Assembly: GCF_016792905.1 (NCBI RefSeq)
Contig: NZ_JAEULP010000065.1
Coordinates: 41,628 to 105,627 of the forward strand
From: Tabrizicola sp.
GTDB taxonomy: Bacteria > Pseudomonadota > Alphaproteobacteria > Rhodobacterales > Rhodobacteraceae
Length of the DNA stretch: 64,000 bases
Direction: 5' to 3'
Position numbers and translations under genes: made by a program. Positions 33,862-42,307 of this stretch are shown piece by piece. Below the pieces are notes generated by a model. It saw nothing but the letters and a program-made list of their open reading frames with translations, searched no databases and was not told the DNA's origin. The first letter of the stretch is position 1, and each line of letters begins with the position of its first letter.

Positions 33862-35342
33862 GCGCGAACAGCTGGACCATTGCCGCCGCCCGCGATGCGC
33901 TGCGGAAGGGCGAGATTTCGGCGGTCGACCTGACCATGTCCTGCCTGACGGCCATCGACGCGGGCGACGGGTTGAACGCGTTTGTCCACAAGACCCCGGA
34001 GATCGCGTTGGAGCAGGCGCGGGCGGCGGATGTGCGGATCGCAGCGGGCGATGCTCCGGCGATGTGCGGGATTCCGCTGGGGATCAAGGACCTGTTCTGC
34101 ACCAAGGGCGTGCCGTCGCAGGCGGCGTCGAACATCCTGAAAGGGTTCAGGCCGGAATACGAATCGACCGTGACAACCAGGCTGTTCGGCGCGGGCGCGG
34201 TGATGCTGGGCAAGCTGAACATGGACGAATTTGCCATGGGCTCGTCGAACGAGACCTCGGCTTACGGCAACGCGGTGAACCCCTGGCAGCGCAAGGGGTC
34301 GAACGTGCAGTTGACGCCGGGGGGGTCCTCGGGTGGCTCGGCTGCGGCGGTGGCGGCGGACCTGTGCCTGGCGGCGACCGGGACGGATACCGGCGGGTCG
34401 ATCCGGCAACCGGCGGCGTTCACCGGGATCGTCGGGATCAAGCCGACCTATGGCCGGGTCAGCCGCTGGGGGATCGTGGCCTTCGCCTCGTCGCTGGACC
34501 AGGCCGGGCCGATGACCAAGTCGGTGCGCGATGCGGCGATCATGTTGCAGGCGATGGCGGGGCATGATCCGAAGGATTCGACCAGCGCCGATATTCCGGT
34601 GCCGGATTTCGAGGCGGCGCTGACCGGGGATATCCGGGGCAAGGTCATCGGCATTCCGAAGGAATACCGGATGGACGGGATGCCTGCCGAGATCGAGGCG
34701 CTGTGGGCGCGTGGCGTCGAGATGCTGAAGGATGCGGGGGCGGAGGTGCGGGATATCTCCTTGCCGCATACCAAATACGCGCTGCCGGCCTACTATGTGA
34801 TTGCGCCGGCCGAGGCGTCGTCGAACCTCGCCCGCTATGACGGGGTGCGCTATGGCCATCGGGCGAAGCTGGCGCAAGGTGACGGGATCACCGAGATGTA
34901 CGAGAAGACCCGGGCCGAAGGCTTCGGGCCGGAAGTGCAGCGGCGGGTGATGGTGGGGACCTATGTGCTGTCCGCCGGGTTCTATGACGCCTATTACAAC
35001 CGCGCGCGGAAGGTCAGGGCGCTGATCAAGCGCGACTTCGAATTGGTGTTCGCGGAGGGGGTGGATGCGATCCTGACCCCGGCCACGCCCTCGGCGGCGT
35101 TCGGGCTGGGCGAGATGGCGGATGCGGACCCGGTGAAGATGTATCTGAACGATGTCTTCACGGTCACGGTGAACCTGGCGGGGCTGCCGGGGATCTCGGT
35201 TCCGGTGGGGCTGGACGCGCAGGGGCTGCCCCTGGGGTTGCAGCTGATCGGGCGGCCCTGGGAAGAGGCGGCGTTGCTGAATTACGCACATGTGTTGGAA
35301 AGCCGCGCAGGCTTTGTGGCCAAAGCGGAAAAATGGTGGTAA
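33858..35342 (+). CDS. gatA: Glu-tRNA(Gln)/Asp-tRNA(Asn) amidotransferase subunit A
   Basis: GatA is the glutaminase subunit, releasing ammonia for the transamidation reaction. The product has 494 residues. The amidase signature Ser-cisSer-Lys triad lies in [14 protein letters not shown] (Lys), [14 protein letters not shown] (cisSer) and [25 protein letters not shown] (Ser). Operon with gatC; the lipoprotein gene follows after 31 nt. Confidence 0.96.
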   Translation: MSANSWTIAAARDALRKGEISAVDLTMSCLTAIDAGDGLNAFVHKTPEIALEQARAADVRIAAGDAPAMCGIPLGIKDLFCTKGVPSQAASNILKGFRPEYESTVTTRLFGAGAVMLGKLNMDEFAMGSSNETSAYGNAVNPWQRKGSNVQLTPGGSSGGSAAAVAADLCLAATGTDTGGSIRQPAAFTGIVGIKPTYGRVSRWGIVAFASSLDQAGPMTKSVRDAAIMLQAMAGHDPKDSTSADIPVPDFEAALTGDIRGKVIGIPKEYRMDGMPAEIEALWARGVEMLKDAGAEVRDISLPHTKYALPAYYVIAPAEASSNLARYDGVRYGHRAKLAQGDGITEMYEKTRAEGFGPEVQRRVMVGTYVLSAGFYDAYYNRARKVRALIKRDFELVFAEGVDAILTPATPSAAFGLGEMADADPVKMYLNDVFTVTVNLAGLPGISVPVGLDAQGLPLGLQLIGRPWEEAALLNYAHVLESRAGFVAKAEKWW

Positions 35343-35373
35343 GGGCCGCAAAACTTTCCGACTTGAGGCAGTG

Positions 35374-36126
35374 ATGAGCCGTACTTTCCCTGGTCCCGCC
35401 GCTGGCGCAACCTTTGCTGCGCTGATGCTGGCCGCCTGTACCCCCACGACCCGCGACAACGGGGCAGGCGTGGGGTTCCAAGACTACAACAGCTATGTCC
35501 GTGGTGCAGCCCCGGCCCCTGCCGGCGCACCGGTGACGGTGGTGCCGCCGGGCGGCGGCTTCGATCCGGCGGCGGCAGCGGCGGCAATCGACCGGTCGCA
35601 GGGCGTGGCGCCGGTGGCGGGGGCCCCGGTGGTTGCGCCGACGCCGACCGCGACCCCCTTGCCGACCGACAGTGCCGAGCGTCCGCGCGGCGGGGCTCCG
35701 GCCGGGATCAAGGAGGAATCGGGCGAGGTGGCAAGCCACACCGGGATCTCCGACGAGCAGGATTTCGATGCGGTGTCGTCGCGCGAGACCATCGAGAGCG
35801 ACAAGGAACGGATCGAGAAGAACCGGGCGGACTATGTCGTGGTCCAGCCGAAGGACCTGCCGGTGCGGCCGGGCGATACCGGGCCGAACATCGTGGAATT
35901 TGCACTGGCGACCACCCATGCGCCGGGCGTGCAGATGTACAAGCGGTCGGGGATGAGCCTGCGCAGCGCGGATTCGGCCTGTGCGAAGTATTCCTCGCCC
36001 GATCAGGCGCAACAGGATTTCCTGGCCAAGGGCGGCCCGGATCGCGACCGGATGGGGATTGACCCGGACGGCGACGGATTCGCCTGTTCCTGGGACCCCC
36101 GCCCGTTCCGCACCGCGCTGCAGTGA
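35374..36126 (+). CDS. Lipoprotein with Excalibur-like calcium-binding motif
   Basis: The product has 250 residues. Lipobox LAAC follows a signal peptide (MSRTFPGPAAGATFAALMLAAC). A long Pro/Ala-rich middle part (GAPVTVVPPGGGFDPAAAAAAID) suggests an extended wall-spanning linker. The C-terminus has IDPDGDGFACSWDPRPF, the DxDxDGxAC calcium-loop motif of Excalibur domains, and SADSACAKYSS. Its last bases overlap the amidase start (GTGA). I start at ATG with GAGG before it. Function unknown. Confidence 0.7.
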   Translation: MSRTFPGPAAGATFAALMLAACTPTTRDNGAGVGFQDYNSYVRGAAPAPAGAPVTVVPPGGGFDPAAAAAAIDRSQGVAPVAGAPVVAPTPTATPLPTDSAERPRGGAPAGIKEESGEVASHTGISDEQDFDAVSSRETIESDKERIEKNRADYVVVQPKDLPVRPGDTGPNIVEFALATTHAPGVQMYKRSGMSLRSADSACAKYSSPDQAQQDFLAKGGPDRDRMGIDPDGDGFACSWDPRPFRTALQ

Positions 36127-36848
36127 GCCTGAGCCACCCCTCGCCGAACTTTGGCGAGCGGCGGGGCGGGGCCCGGGTGGAGCTTGTCGTGCTGCACTAC
36201 ACGGCGATGCCGTCCTGTGGCGAGGCGCTGGAGCGGCTGTGCGACCCCCTGGCCGAGGTGTCGGCACACTACCTGATCGACGCGGACGGCACGGTGCTTT
36301 CGCTGGTCGACGAAGATCTGCGGGCCTGGCACGCCGGGGCCGGGGAGTGGGGCGGCAAGGGCGACATCAACTCGCGGTCGATCGGGATCGAACTGGCAAA
36401 CAGGGGGCGGGAGCCCTTTGCCGAACCGCAGATGGCGGCGCTTGAGCGGCTGCTGGCCGGGGTGCTGGAGCGGCATGGGCTTGGGCCGGAGGCGGTCATT
36501 GCGCATTCCGACATGGCGCCGGAGCGGAAGGGCGATCCGGGGGCGCGGTTCGACTGGCGGCGGCTGGCGCTGCAGGGGCTGTCGGTGTGGCCGGAGCTTG
36601 ACCTGACGGCGTCCCCCCCACCCCATCCCTCCCCCACGGGGGGGGAGGGAGGCGCTTTGCGGGATATGGCGGGATTTCTGGCTGACCTGCGTGCCTTCGG
36701 ATACCCGGACGCCGCCCCGGGAACCTTGCTGACAGCCTTCCGCCTGCGGTTCCGACCCTGGGCCACCGGGCCGCTTGATGACCGGGATCGTGCCATGGCT
36801 GCCGGGCTGCGGCGGATTACGGTTGACGCAGCGCCCGGGGCCGCCTAA
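36123..36848 (+). CDS. N-acetylmuramoyl-L-alanine amidase (Amidase_2)
   Basis: The product has 241 residues. Zinc-amidase motifs: ELVVLHYTAM (His), HYLIDADGTVL, SIGIELAN and IAHSDMAPERKGDPGARFDW (His/Asp) match AmpD/AmiD enzymes that cut the bond between MurNAc and the stem peptide. There is no signal peptide, so it could be cytosolic AmpD-like and work in muropeptide recycling. A Pro/Ser/Gly-rich stretch (PPPHPSPTGGEGG) in the middle is encoded by a C-rich palindrome and looks like an insertion. GTG start overlaps the lipoprotein stop. Confidence 0.88.
   Translation: MSLSHPSPNFGERRGGARVELVVLHYTAMPSCGEALERLCDPLAEVSAHYLIDADGTVLSLVDEDLRAWHAGAGEWGGKGDINSRSIGIELANRGREPFAEPQMAALERLLAGVLERHGLGPEAVIAHSDMAPERKGDPGARFDWRRLALQGLSVWPELDLTASPPPHPSPTGGEGGALRDMAGFLADLRAFGYPDAAPGTLLTAFRLRFRPWATGPLDDRDRAMAAGLRRITVDAAPGAA
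36626..36650. repeat. C/G-rich palindrome inside the amidase gene
   Basis: TCCCTCCCCC (36626-36635) pairs with GGGGGAGGGA (36641-36650). It is in frame and codes for a low-complexity segment that interrupts the otherwise normal amidase between its catalytic domain and C-terminal helical part. Confidence 0.6.
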
Positions 36849-36858
36849 CTCACCCCTC

Positions 36859-37277
36859 GCGCGGAGGGCTGGATGGCCGCGGGGAAACCCGAGGAAAGTC
36901 CGGACTCCCGTTGGCAAGGGTGCCGGGTAACCCCCGGCGGGGGCAACCCCAGGGAAAGCGCCACAGAGAAGAGACTGCCCCGCCGTTTGAGAAGGTTCGC
37001 CTTCGGCTTGGCAGGGCGATGGTGAAACGGTGGGGTAAGAGCCCACCGCGGACTTGGCGACAAGGACGGCACGGCAAGCCCCACCCGGAGCAATGCCAAA
37101 TAGGGGCCTCGCGCGGGGGCCGGTCCCGCAAGGGATACCGCCCGCAGGGACGCCAACGCCCGAGAGGCCCGGGTTGGCAGCTTGACCGCCGTGGCGACAC
37201 GGTTGGCAGAGGAATGGTCATCCAGCCCCGGGTCACGGCCCGGGGTGGACAGAATCCGGCTTACAGGCTCTCCGCGC
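36859..37277 (+). ncRNA. rnpB: RNase P RNA, bacterial type A
   Basis: About 419 nt. The ends pair (GCGCGGAG at 36859-36866 with CTCCGCGC at 37270-37277). The conserved core is present: GAGGAAAGTCCGGACTCC near the 5' end, CCACAGAGAAGAGAC, GGTGAAACGGTGGGGTAAGAGCCCACCG and, near the 3' end, ACAGAATCCGGCTTACAGG. This RNA is the catalytic part of RNase P, which trims tRNA 5' ends. It lies between the amidase gene and rpmG on the plus strand. Confidence 0.96.
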
Positions 37278-37392
37278 AAATCGACCTGAAGCCGGTGTTT
37301 CGCGGTTGACTCTGCCGCCCGCGTGGCTAAAAGGCGGGCTTCAAGGATTAGACCGGGGCCCGCTGGGATTCCCCGACGCAGAGGAAACGACC

Positions 37393-37560
37393 ATGGCAAA
37401 GCCCGCCACCATCAAGATCCGCCTGAACTCGACCGCGGGCACCGGCCACTTCTATGTGACCAAGAAGAACGCCCGTACCATGACCGAAAAGATGGTCATC
37501 AAGAAGTACGACCCCGTCAAGCGGGAGCATGTCGAATACAAGGAAGGCAAGATCAAGTAA
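37393..37560 (+). CDS. rpmG: 50S ribosomal protein L33
   Basis: The product has 55 residues: [26 protein letters not shown]...[24 protein letters not shown], an L33 of the type without the zinc-binding cysteines. GAGGAAACGACC precedes the ATG. A strong terminator follows 25 nt after the stop. Confidence 0.97.
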   Translation: MAKPATIKIRLNSTAGTGHFYVTKKNARTMTEKMVIKKYDPVKREHVEYKEGKIK

Positions 37561-37585
37561 GGTCTTCGCCGATCCAAAGGATCAG

Positions 37586-37615
37586 GGGCCGCGTCCGTTG
37601 GATGCGGCCCTTTTT
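37586..37615 (+). terminator. Rho-independent terminator after rpmG
   Basis: GGGCCGCGTCC pairs with GGATGCGGCCC (11 bp, 3-nt loop) and is followed by five T. Confidence 0.9.
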
Positions 37616-37712
37616 CATTGCGGGTAAGCCTGCGCTGACAGCACCTCGGGTGCTTTGGCTTGACGGAGTGCCAGTGGCGGGCGAGGACGGGACCGTCGCC
37701 AATGGAGGCCCC

Positions 37713-38405
37713 ATGGAACGCAATCACCGGGAAGACCACTACGTCGCGCGGGTCGGCTGGCTGCGCGCGGCGGTGCTTGGGGCGAATGACGGTATCGTCT
37801 CGACCGCCTCGCTGATCGTGGGCGTCGCGGCGGCTTCGGGTCGGGCCGAAGTGTTGCTGGCGGGGGCTGCCGGTCTGGCCGCCGGGGCGCTGTCGATGGC
37901 GGCGGGGGAATATGTCTCGGTCTCGTCGCAGTCTGACACCGAGGCTGCCGACATCGTGCGGGAGCGGGCGGAGATCGCCGCCGACCCTGAGGAGGAGCTG
38001 CGCGCACTTGCGGGCATCTACGAAGACCGGGGCGTTCCGCCGGAACTGGCGCGGCAGGTGGCCGAAGCCCTGCACGCGCGGGACCCGCTGGCGGCGCATG
38101 TGCGCGACGAGCTTGGGATCTTCGAGCATACCGAGGCGCAGCCTTTGGTGGCGGCGGGGGCATCGGCGCTGACTTTCGCGGTGGGGGCGGCGCTGCCATT
38201 GACCGCGGCGGCGCTGGTGCCGGAGGCGGTCATCAGCCTGTGGGTCACCGGGCTGTCGCTGATCTTTCTGGCGGTGCTGGGGGCAGTGGGCGCGAAAGCG
38301 GGAGGGGCTTCGATTCCGCGCGGGGTCTTGCGCGTAACCTTCTGGGGCGCTGTGGCAATGGCGGTCACTGCACTGGTCGGCAAGTTGTTCGGTGCGGTGG
38401 TCTGA
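37713..38405 (+). CDS. VIT1/CCC1-family iron/manganese transporter
   Basis: The product has 230 residues. The N-terminus VARVGWLRAAVLGANDGIVSTASLIVGVAAA is the hallmark of the family. GALSMAAGEYVSVSSQSDTEAADI carries the conserved metal-path residues. Five membrane helices are predicted, with a charged cytoplasmic part (EEELRALAGIYEDRGVPPELARQVAEAL) that binds metal in plant VIT1. It likely moves Fe2+ or Mn2+ out of the cytosol by proton antiport. GGAGGCCCC precedes the ATG. Confidence 0.92.
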   Translation: MERNHREDHYVARVGWLRAAVLGANDGIVSTASLIVGVAAASGRAEVLLAGAAGLAAGALSMAAGEYVSVSSQSDTEAADIVRERAEIAADPEEELRALAGIYEDRGVPPELARQVAEALHARDPLAAHVRDELGIFEHTEAQPLVAAGASALTFAVGAALPLTAAALVPEAVISLWVTGLSLIFLAVLGAVGAKAGGASIPRGVLRVTFWGAVAMAVTALVGKLFGAVV

Positions 38406-38418
38406 GCCGCGCAAACGA

Positions 38419-38446
38419 AAAGGGCCGGTCCTGCGACCGGCCCTTT
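38419..38446. terminator. Bidirectional terminator between the VIT and BI-1 genes
   Basis: AAAGGGCCGGTC/GACCGGCCCTTT, a perfect 12-bp stem with CTGC loop between two convergent genes; A and T runs on either side serve both directions. Confidence 0.88.
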
Positions 38447-38464
38447 CGTCATTCTGTCAGGCGA

Positions 38465-39202
38465 TCACTCGCGATTGCCGAAGAACTGCAGCAGGAACAT
38501 GAACAGGTTGATGAAGTCGAGGTAGAGGTTCAGCGCGCCCATGATGGCGGCCTTGCCCAGCCATTCCTGGTCACCGTTCACGGCATGCTGGATATAGGTG
38601 TTCTTGATGTTCTGGGTGTCATAGGCGGTGAGGCCCGCGAAGATCAGCACGCCGATCACCGAGATCGCGAAGGCCAGCGCCGACGAGGCGAGGAAGATGT
38701 TCACGATCATCGCGACCAGAAGCCCGATCAGGCCCATCATCAGGAAGGTGCCCATGGCGGACAGGTCGCGCTTGGTGACGTAGCCGTACAGCGACAGGCC
38801 CGCAAAGGCGATCGCGGTGATCAGGAAGGTGCTGGCGATCGAGACGCCGGTGAAGACCTGGAAGATCCAGGCCAGAGACAGGCCCATCGCGCCGGCGAAG
38901 GCGTAGAAGAACAGTTGTGCCGCCCCGACCGACATCCGGTTGATCAGCGCGCCGAAAGCGAAGACCATGCCCAAGGGCAGGAACATCGCGATCCAGCCGA
39001 GGATCGTCATCTGCCCGGTCACCGGGTTGCGCAGGAGCGAGAAGAGTTGCTCGGACGAGCCGACCGCCCAGGCGACGCCAGCGGTCACGACCATCGCCAC
39101 GGACATCAGCCCGTAGACCTTGTTCATATGGGCGCGAAGCCCTTCGTCGATCTCGGCGCGGGCGCCAACGCCTACGCTGCGGATCGTGTCATATTCAGCC
39201 AT
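38465..39202 (-). CDS. Bax inhibitor-1/YccA family membrane protein
   Basis: The product has 245 residues with seven predicted membrane helices. MNKVYGLMSVAMVVTAGVAW and FAGLTAYDTQNIKNTYIQ (with the conserved Asp pair region) mark the BI-1/YccA family, cation-leak channels and modulators of FtsH. I start at MAEYDTIRSVG, preceded by GGAGGCTTCA. Convergent with the VIT gene. Confidence 0.93.
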   Translation of the reverse strand: MAEYDTIRSVGVGARAEIDEGLRAHMNKVYGLMSVAMVVTAGVAWAVGSSEQLFSLLRNPVTGQMTILGWIAMFLPLGMVFAFGALINRMSVGAAQLFFYAFAGAMGLSLAWIFQVFTGVSIASTFLITAIAFAGLSLYGYVTKRDLSAMGTFLMMGLIGLLVAMIVNIFLASSALAFAISVIGVLIFAGLTAYDTQNIKNTYIQHAVNGDQEWLGKAAIMGALNLYLDFINLFMFLLQFFGNRE

Positions 39203-39332
39203 TGAAGCCTCCGATGTTGTCCCGAGGGGCAACGCCGGGGGAACCGGCGCGACCTCATGCGTGAAATATTGGGGACGCGCCCCCTGATTTCAAGCAGTTT
39301 GGCCGCACCAAAGGGATGAAACTGCGACGGTT

Positions 39333-39563
39333 TCACCCCCTCCAGTGTGGCGGGGCGTTCCAGGTGGCGCAGTCTGCTTCGGCCATGGCCTCGGCGCGCG
39401 TGACGCCAATGTCGCGGAGAAGGTGATCGTCAAGCCGGGCCAGCCCACGCCGCGACCGGGACAGGGCAGTGATGGCGAGGATGCTGGCGGGCAGCCCGGC
39501 AAGCGCCGAGCCGGTCCGGCGCAGGCGGAGGGAGAGAGGAAGGGCAAGGCGGTGGGCGGACAT
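39333..39563 (-). CDS. DUF1127 protein
   Basis: The product has 76 residues. ITALSRSRRGLARLDDHLLRDIGVTRAEAMAEADCATWNAP is a clear DUF1127 domain (YjiS-like Arg-rich with LxDIGxxR). Such proteins in Rhodobacter are stress-induced and affect sRNA and phosphate/carbon metabolism. AAGGAGCCGCC precedes the ATG. Divergent from a LysR gene with inverted repeats between (39588-39611). Confidence 0.85.
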   Translation of the reverse strand: MSAHRLALPLSLRLRRTGSALAGLPASILAITALSRSRRGLARLDDHLLRDIGVTRAEAMAEADCATWNAPPHWRG

Positions 39564-39587
39564 GGCGGCTCCTTTCATCGGAATTCG

Positions 39588-39611
39588 TGATGCTATTGTG
39601 TCGGTGCATCA
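39588..39611. promoter_or_regulatory. Possible operator between the DUF1127 and LysR genes
   Basis: TGATGC (39588-39593) and GCATCA (39606-39611) form an inverted repeat with a 12-nt gap; a further GATGCAT lies 28 nt downstream. Position and spacing fit a LysR-type binding site. Not tested. Confidence 0.4.
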
Positions 39612-39687
39612 GGATACTTGAACAATGCTCCTGGTCGATGCATAATGGAAACGAATGATTGTGAACCCATGGATCAGGATCTGTGAT

Positions 39688-40539
39688 ATGCCGCGCAACC
39701 TCGACCTGTCCTCGCTGCGGTCTTTCGTGACAGTCGCCGATGTCGGCGGGGTGACGCGGGCGGCGGGCTATCTGAATCTGACGCAATCCGCGGTCTCGAT
39801 GCAGATCAAGCGGCTGGAGGAGTCGCTGGGGCTTTCGCTGTTCCTGCGCGCGGCGCGGAAGCTGGCGCTTTCGCCGGAAGGGGAGCAGCTTCTGTCCTAT
39901 GGCCGCCGGATGCTGGCGCTGAACGACGAGGCGCTGTCGCTCTTGTCCTCGACCGCCTGCGAAGGGGAAATCCGGCTGGGCGTGCCGCATGACGTGGTCT
40001 ACCCGGCGATCCCCGGCATCCTGCGGCGGATGGCCCAGGCCTATCCGCGGGTGCGGGTCAATCTTACGTCGTCGTTCACGCTTCTGATGAAGCAGGACTT
40101 CGCCAGGGGCGGGTTCGACGTGATGCTCACCACCGAGGAGGCGCCTGATCCGGGGGCCGAGGTCCTGTCCTCGCGCGGGCTGGTCTGGGTGGGCGCGCCG
40201 GACGGCAACGCCTGGCAGCGGCGGCCGCTGCGGCTGGGGTTCAAGGACACCTGCATCTTCCGCAGCCGCGCCCAGTCGGCGCTGGAGACGGCGGGGATCC
40301 CGTGGGAACTTGCGACCGGTGGCGAAAGCGAGCAGGCGGTCGAGGCGACCGTGGCGGCGGACCTGGCGGTCTCGGTTCGGATGCTGGGCAGCATTCCCGA
40401 AGGGATGGCGCCGATCGCGGGGGACAACCAGTTGCCGCCGGTGGGCGAGATGAAGCTGGGGCTTTATCGCGCGAACCGGCGCAGCGACGAGGCGGTCGAC
40501 ATGCTGGTCAGCGAGTTGCGCTGCGCCTACGGCTGCTGA
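39688..40539 (+). CDS. LysR-family transcription regulator
   Basis: The product has 283 residues. The N-terminal winged helix (LSSLRSFVTVADVGGVTRAAGYLNLTQSAVSMQIKRLEESLGLSLFLR) is followed by an effector-binding periplasmic-like domain. The effector is unknown. I use the ATG at 39688 with AGGA in front; a further ATG lies 33 nt upstream. It probably controls the divergent DUF1127 gene or itself. Its last 13 nt overlap the 3' end of the convergent quinone oxidoreductase. Confidence 0.9.
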   Translation: MPRNLDLSSLRSFVTVADVGGVTRAAGYLNLTQSAVSMQIKRLEESLGLSLFLRAARKLALSPEGEQLLSYGRRMLALNDEALSLLSSTACEGEIRLGVPHDVVYPAIPGILRRMAQAYPRVRVNLTSSFTLLMKQDFARGGFDVMLTTEEAPDPGAEVLSSRGLVWVGAPDGNAWQRRPLRLGFKDTCIFRSRAQSALETAGIPWELATGGESEQAVEATVAADLAVSVRMLGSIPEGMAPIAGDNQLPPVGEMKLGLYRANRRSDEAVDMLVSELRCAYGC

Positions 40540-41495
40540 ACCCGGATCACCACCTTGCCGGTGGCCTTGCGGTCGCGCAAGAGCGCCAGCCCCTCGGGGA
40601 AGGCCTCGAACGGGAGGACGTGGCTGACATGCGGGCGGATAAGCCCCTCGGCCCGCCAGCGCAGAAGACGGGTCATGCTGTCTGCGACAAGCTGCGGGGC
40701 GTGGCTTTCATAGCCGCCATACCAGAAGCCCGAGACGGTGAGGTTCTTGACCAGGAGCAGGTTCGCCGGAACCTGCGGGACCTCGCCGGACGCGAAGCCG
40801 ATGGCCAGAAGCCGACCGTCGGGTTTGCAGGCCCGCAGCGCCGCGTCGAAACCGGCCCCGCCCACGACATCGTAGACCACGTCAATGCCGCCCTCGGCAC
40901 GAAGCCGGTCCTTCAGGTCGGGGGCGTCGCTGTCGATCAGCACATCGGCCCCGCCCTCGCGCGCGACGGCAAGACGTTGCTCGCCGCGGGCCGAAGCGAT
41001 CACCCGAGCCCCGAGCCGCTTGCCGATCTCGACCGCAGTGAGCCCGACGCCACCGGCGGCGCCAGTCACCAGCAGCGTCTCGCCGGGCTGCAGGCGCGCA
41101 GCATGGGTCAGGGCAAGATGCGAGGTGCCGTAGGCGATGGGAAAACCCGCGGCCTCCTCGAACTCCATCGCATCGGGCAGCGGGTGGAGGCGGTCCGCAG
41201 GCAGGCAGACCCGCGCGGCCAACGCTCCCGCAGGGCAGGTCGCCAGCACGCGGGTGCCGACGGCGGGGCTGTCAACGCCTGGCCCCAGAGCCTCGACCGT
41301 GCCAGAAATCTCCATCCCGGGAATGAAGGGCAAGGGCTGGCGAACCTGATACTTGCCCTGAATCGCAAGCATGTCCGCGAAGTTGAGCCCGGCCGCGGCG
41401 ACCCGTACAGCGACCTCGCCTTTTACGGGAATCGGCGTCGGCACATCGCTCAGCACCGGCTGCCCCCCGAGTTCCCTGATCTGCCAGGCCTGCAT
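40527..41495 (-). CDS. NADPH:quinone oxidoreductase-like (zinc-independent MDR family)
   Basis: The product has 322 residues. The N-terminal GroES-like domain and the Rossmann cofactor loop LLVTGAAGGVGLTAVEIGKRLG are clear; ADMLAIQGKYQVRQPLPFIPGMEISGTV is typical of quinone oxidoreductases. It lacks the structural-zinc cysteine cluster. It transfers a hydride from NADPH to quinones or enones. Single gene; 3' overlap with the LysR gene. Confidence 0.9.
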   Translation of the reverse strand: MQAWQIRELGGQPVLSDVPTPIPVKGEVAVRVAAAGLNFADMLAIQGKYQVRQPLPFIPGMEISGTVEALGPGVDSPAVGTRVLATCPAGALAARVCLPADRLHPLPDAMEFEEAAGFPIAYGTSHLALTHAARLQPGETLLVTGAAGGVGLTAVEIGKRLGARVIASARGEQRLAVAREGGADVLIDSDAPDLKDRLRAEGGIDVVYDVVGGAGFDAALRACKPDGRLLAIGFASGEVPQVPANLLLVKNLTVSGFWYGGYESHAPQLVADSMTRLLRWRAEGLIRPHVSHVLPFEAFPEGLALLRDRKATGKVVIRVQQP

Positions 41496-41721
41496 GCAGG
41501 AGCCTTTTCGTCGCTGTTGTTTCTACTACCTACGGTGTATGCTTCTTAACCTGCGTACAGTTTCTTGCAACGCAATGATCGTATTCTTTGCAAAATGCTA
41601 TGATCCGTTAAGGGCATGTGCAAAATGCAACGCGAAATGCGATACCACCCTAGGGCGAGTGCTGATTCGGTCCAGACTCTCCTGCGGGTATTTCCGGACA
41701 ACCGCACCGTGTGTTATACGG

Positions 41722-41743
41722 TTGGATAATTGGACATATCCAA
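41722..41743. promoter_or_regulatory. Inverted repeat upstream of the sigma-54 promoter
   Basis: TTGGATA (41722-41728) and TATCCAA (41737-41743) with an 8-nt gap, 60-80 nt upstream of the -24 element. It could be an activator or repressor site. The 367-nt region 41496-41862 is unusually AT-rich, with three GCRAAATGC repeats (41590-41598, 41620-41628, 41632-41641). I see no other gene in it. Confidence 0.4.
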
Positions 41744-41803
41744 AAGGACAGGTTTTGGCACCCCGGGAAAATTTTTTGTTAACACTCGCCGATCAGGCAA
41801 TTC

Positions 41804-41819
41804 TGGCACGAAACTTGCT
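41804..41819 (+). promoter_or_regulatory. Predicted sigma-54 promoter of the XRE regulator
   Basis: TGGCACG-AAAC-TTGCT has the -24 GG and -12 GC pairs separated by exactly 10 nt and matches the RpoN consensus TGGCACG-N4-TTGCW throughout. The expected transcription start, near 41830, gives a 5' leader of about 33 nt before the ATG at 41863. Confidence 0.7.
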
Positions 41820-41862
41820 TATACAACACCGAGGGGAACGGACACACGTTTTGGAGTATAGA

Positions 41863-42225
41863 ATGAAGCATCCTGTTGACGCACATGTTGGTAAGCGGAT
41901 CCGTCACCGCCGCTGGATGGTTGGAATGACCCAGCAGCAGCTGGCCGACAAGGTCGGAATCAAGTTCCAGCAGATCCAGAAATATGAGACCGGGATGAAC
42001 CGGGTCAGCGCCTCCCGTCTCTGGGACGTGGCGGACGCGCTGGGCGTGTCGATCTCGTTCTTCTTCGAAGGGCTGGCAGAAGGCCAGGCCGCGCCGACCT
42101 ATGCCCATGGCGACATGATGTCGGACAAGGAAGCGCTGGAACTGGTCCGGTCGTACTACGCGATCCCGGAAGCGCAGCGGCGTCGCCTGTTCGATCTTGC
42201 CCGGGTTCTCTCCGAAGCGGCCTGA
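41863..42225 (+). CDS. XRE-family helix-turn-helix regulator
   Basis: The product has 120 residues. The HTH domain spans about residues 8-66 (VGKRIRHRRWMVGMTQQQLADKVGIKFQQIQKYETGMNRVSASRLWDVADALGVSISFFFEG). A C-terminal part of about 50 residues (SDKEALELVRSYYAIPEAQRRRLFDLARVLSEAA) may dimerise. This small regulator is common in Rhodobacteraceae; its targets are unknown. I start at the ATG with GGAG 8 nt before; the frame is open far upstream but carries no protein-like sequence. It may respond to nitrogen or envelope signals through RpoN. Confidence 0.85.
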   Translation: MKHPVDAHVGKRIRHRRWMVGMTQQQLADKVGIKFQQIQKYETGMNRVSASRLWDVADALGVSISFFFEGLAEGQAAPTYAHGDMMSDKEALELVRSYYAIPEAQRRRLFDLARVLSEAA

Positions 42226-42307
42226 ACCTCGTCTTGACCTCGTCCCCGCGTGCGTTTAGCGCCCGGGGACGTGGGCCAGATGGCCCGATCAGGTCAGGGA
42301 GAAGACC

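Noticed and set aside
33543-35459. A 638-codon open frame antisense to gatCA
   Set aside because: It covers two firmly identified genes on the other strand and is Arg/Pro/His-rich without any recognised domain.
41371-41862. Long N-terminal extension of the XRE regulator frame
   Set aside because: The region is AT-rich with a sigma-54 promoter and repeats, and its translation is unlike a protein domain; the conserved HTH begins at 41863.
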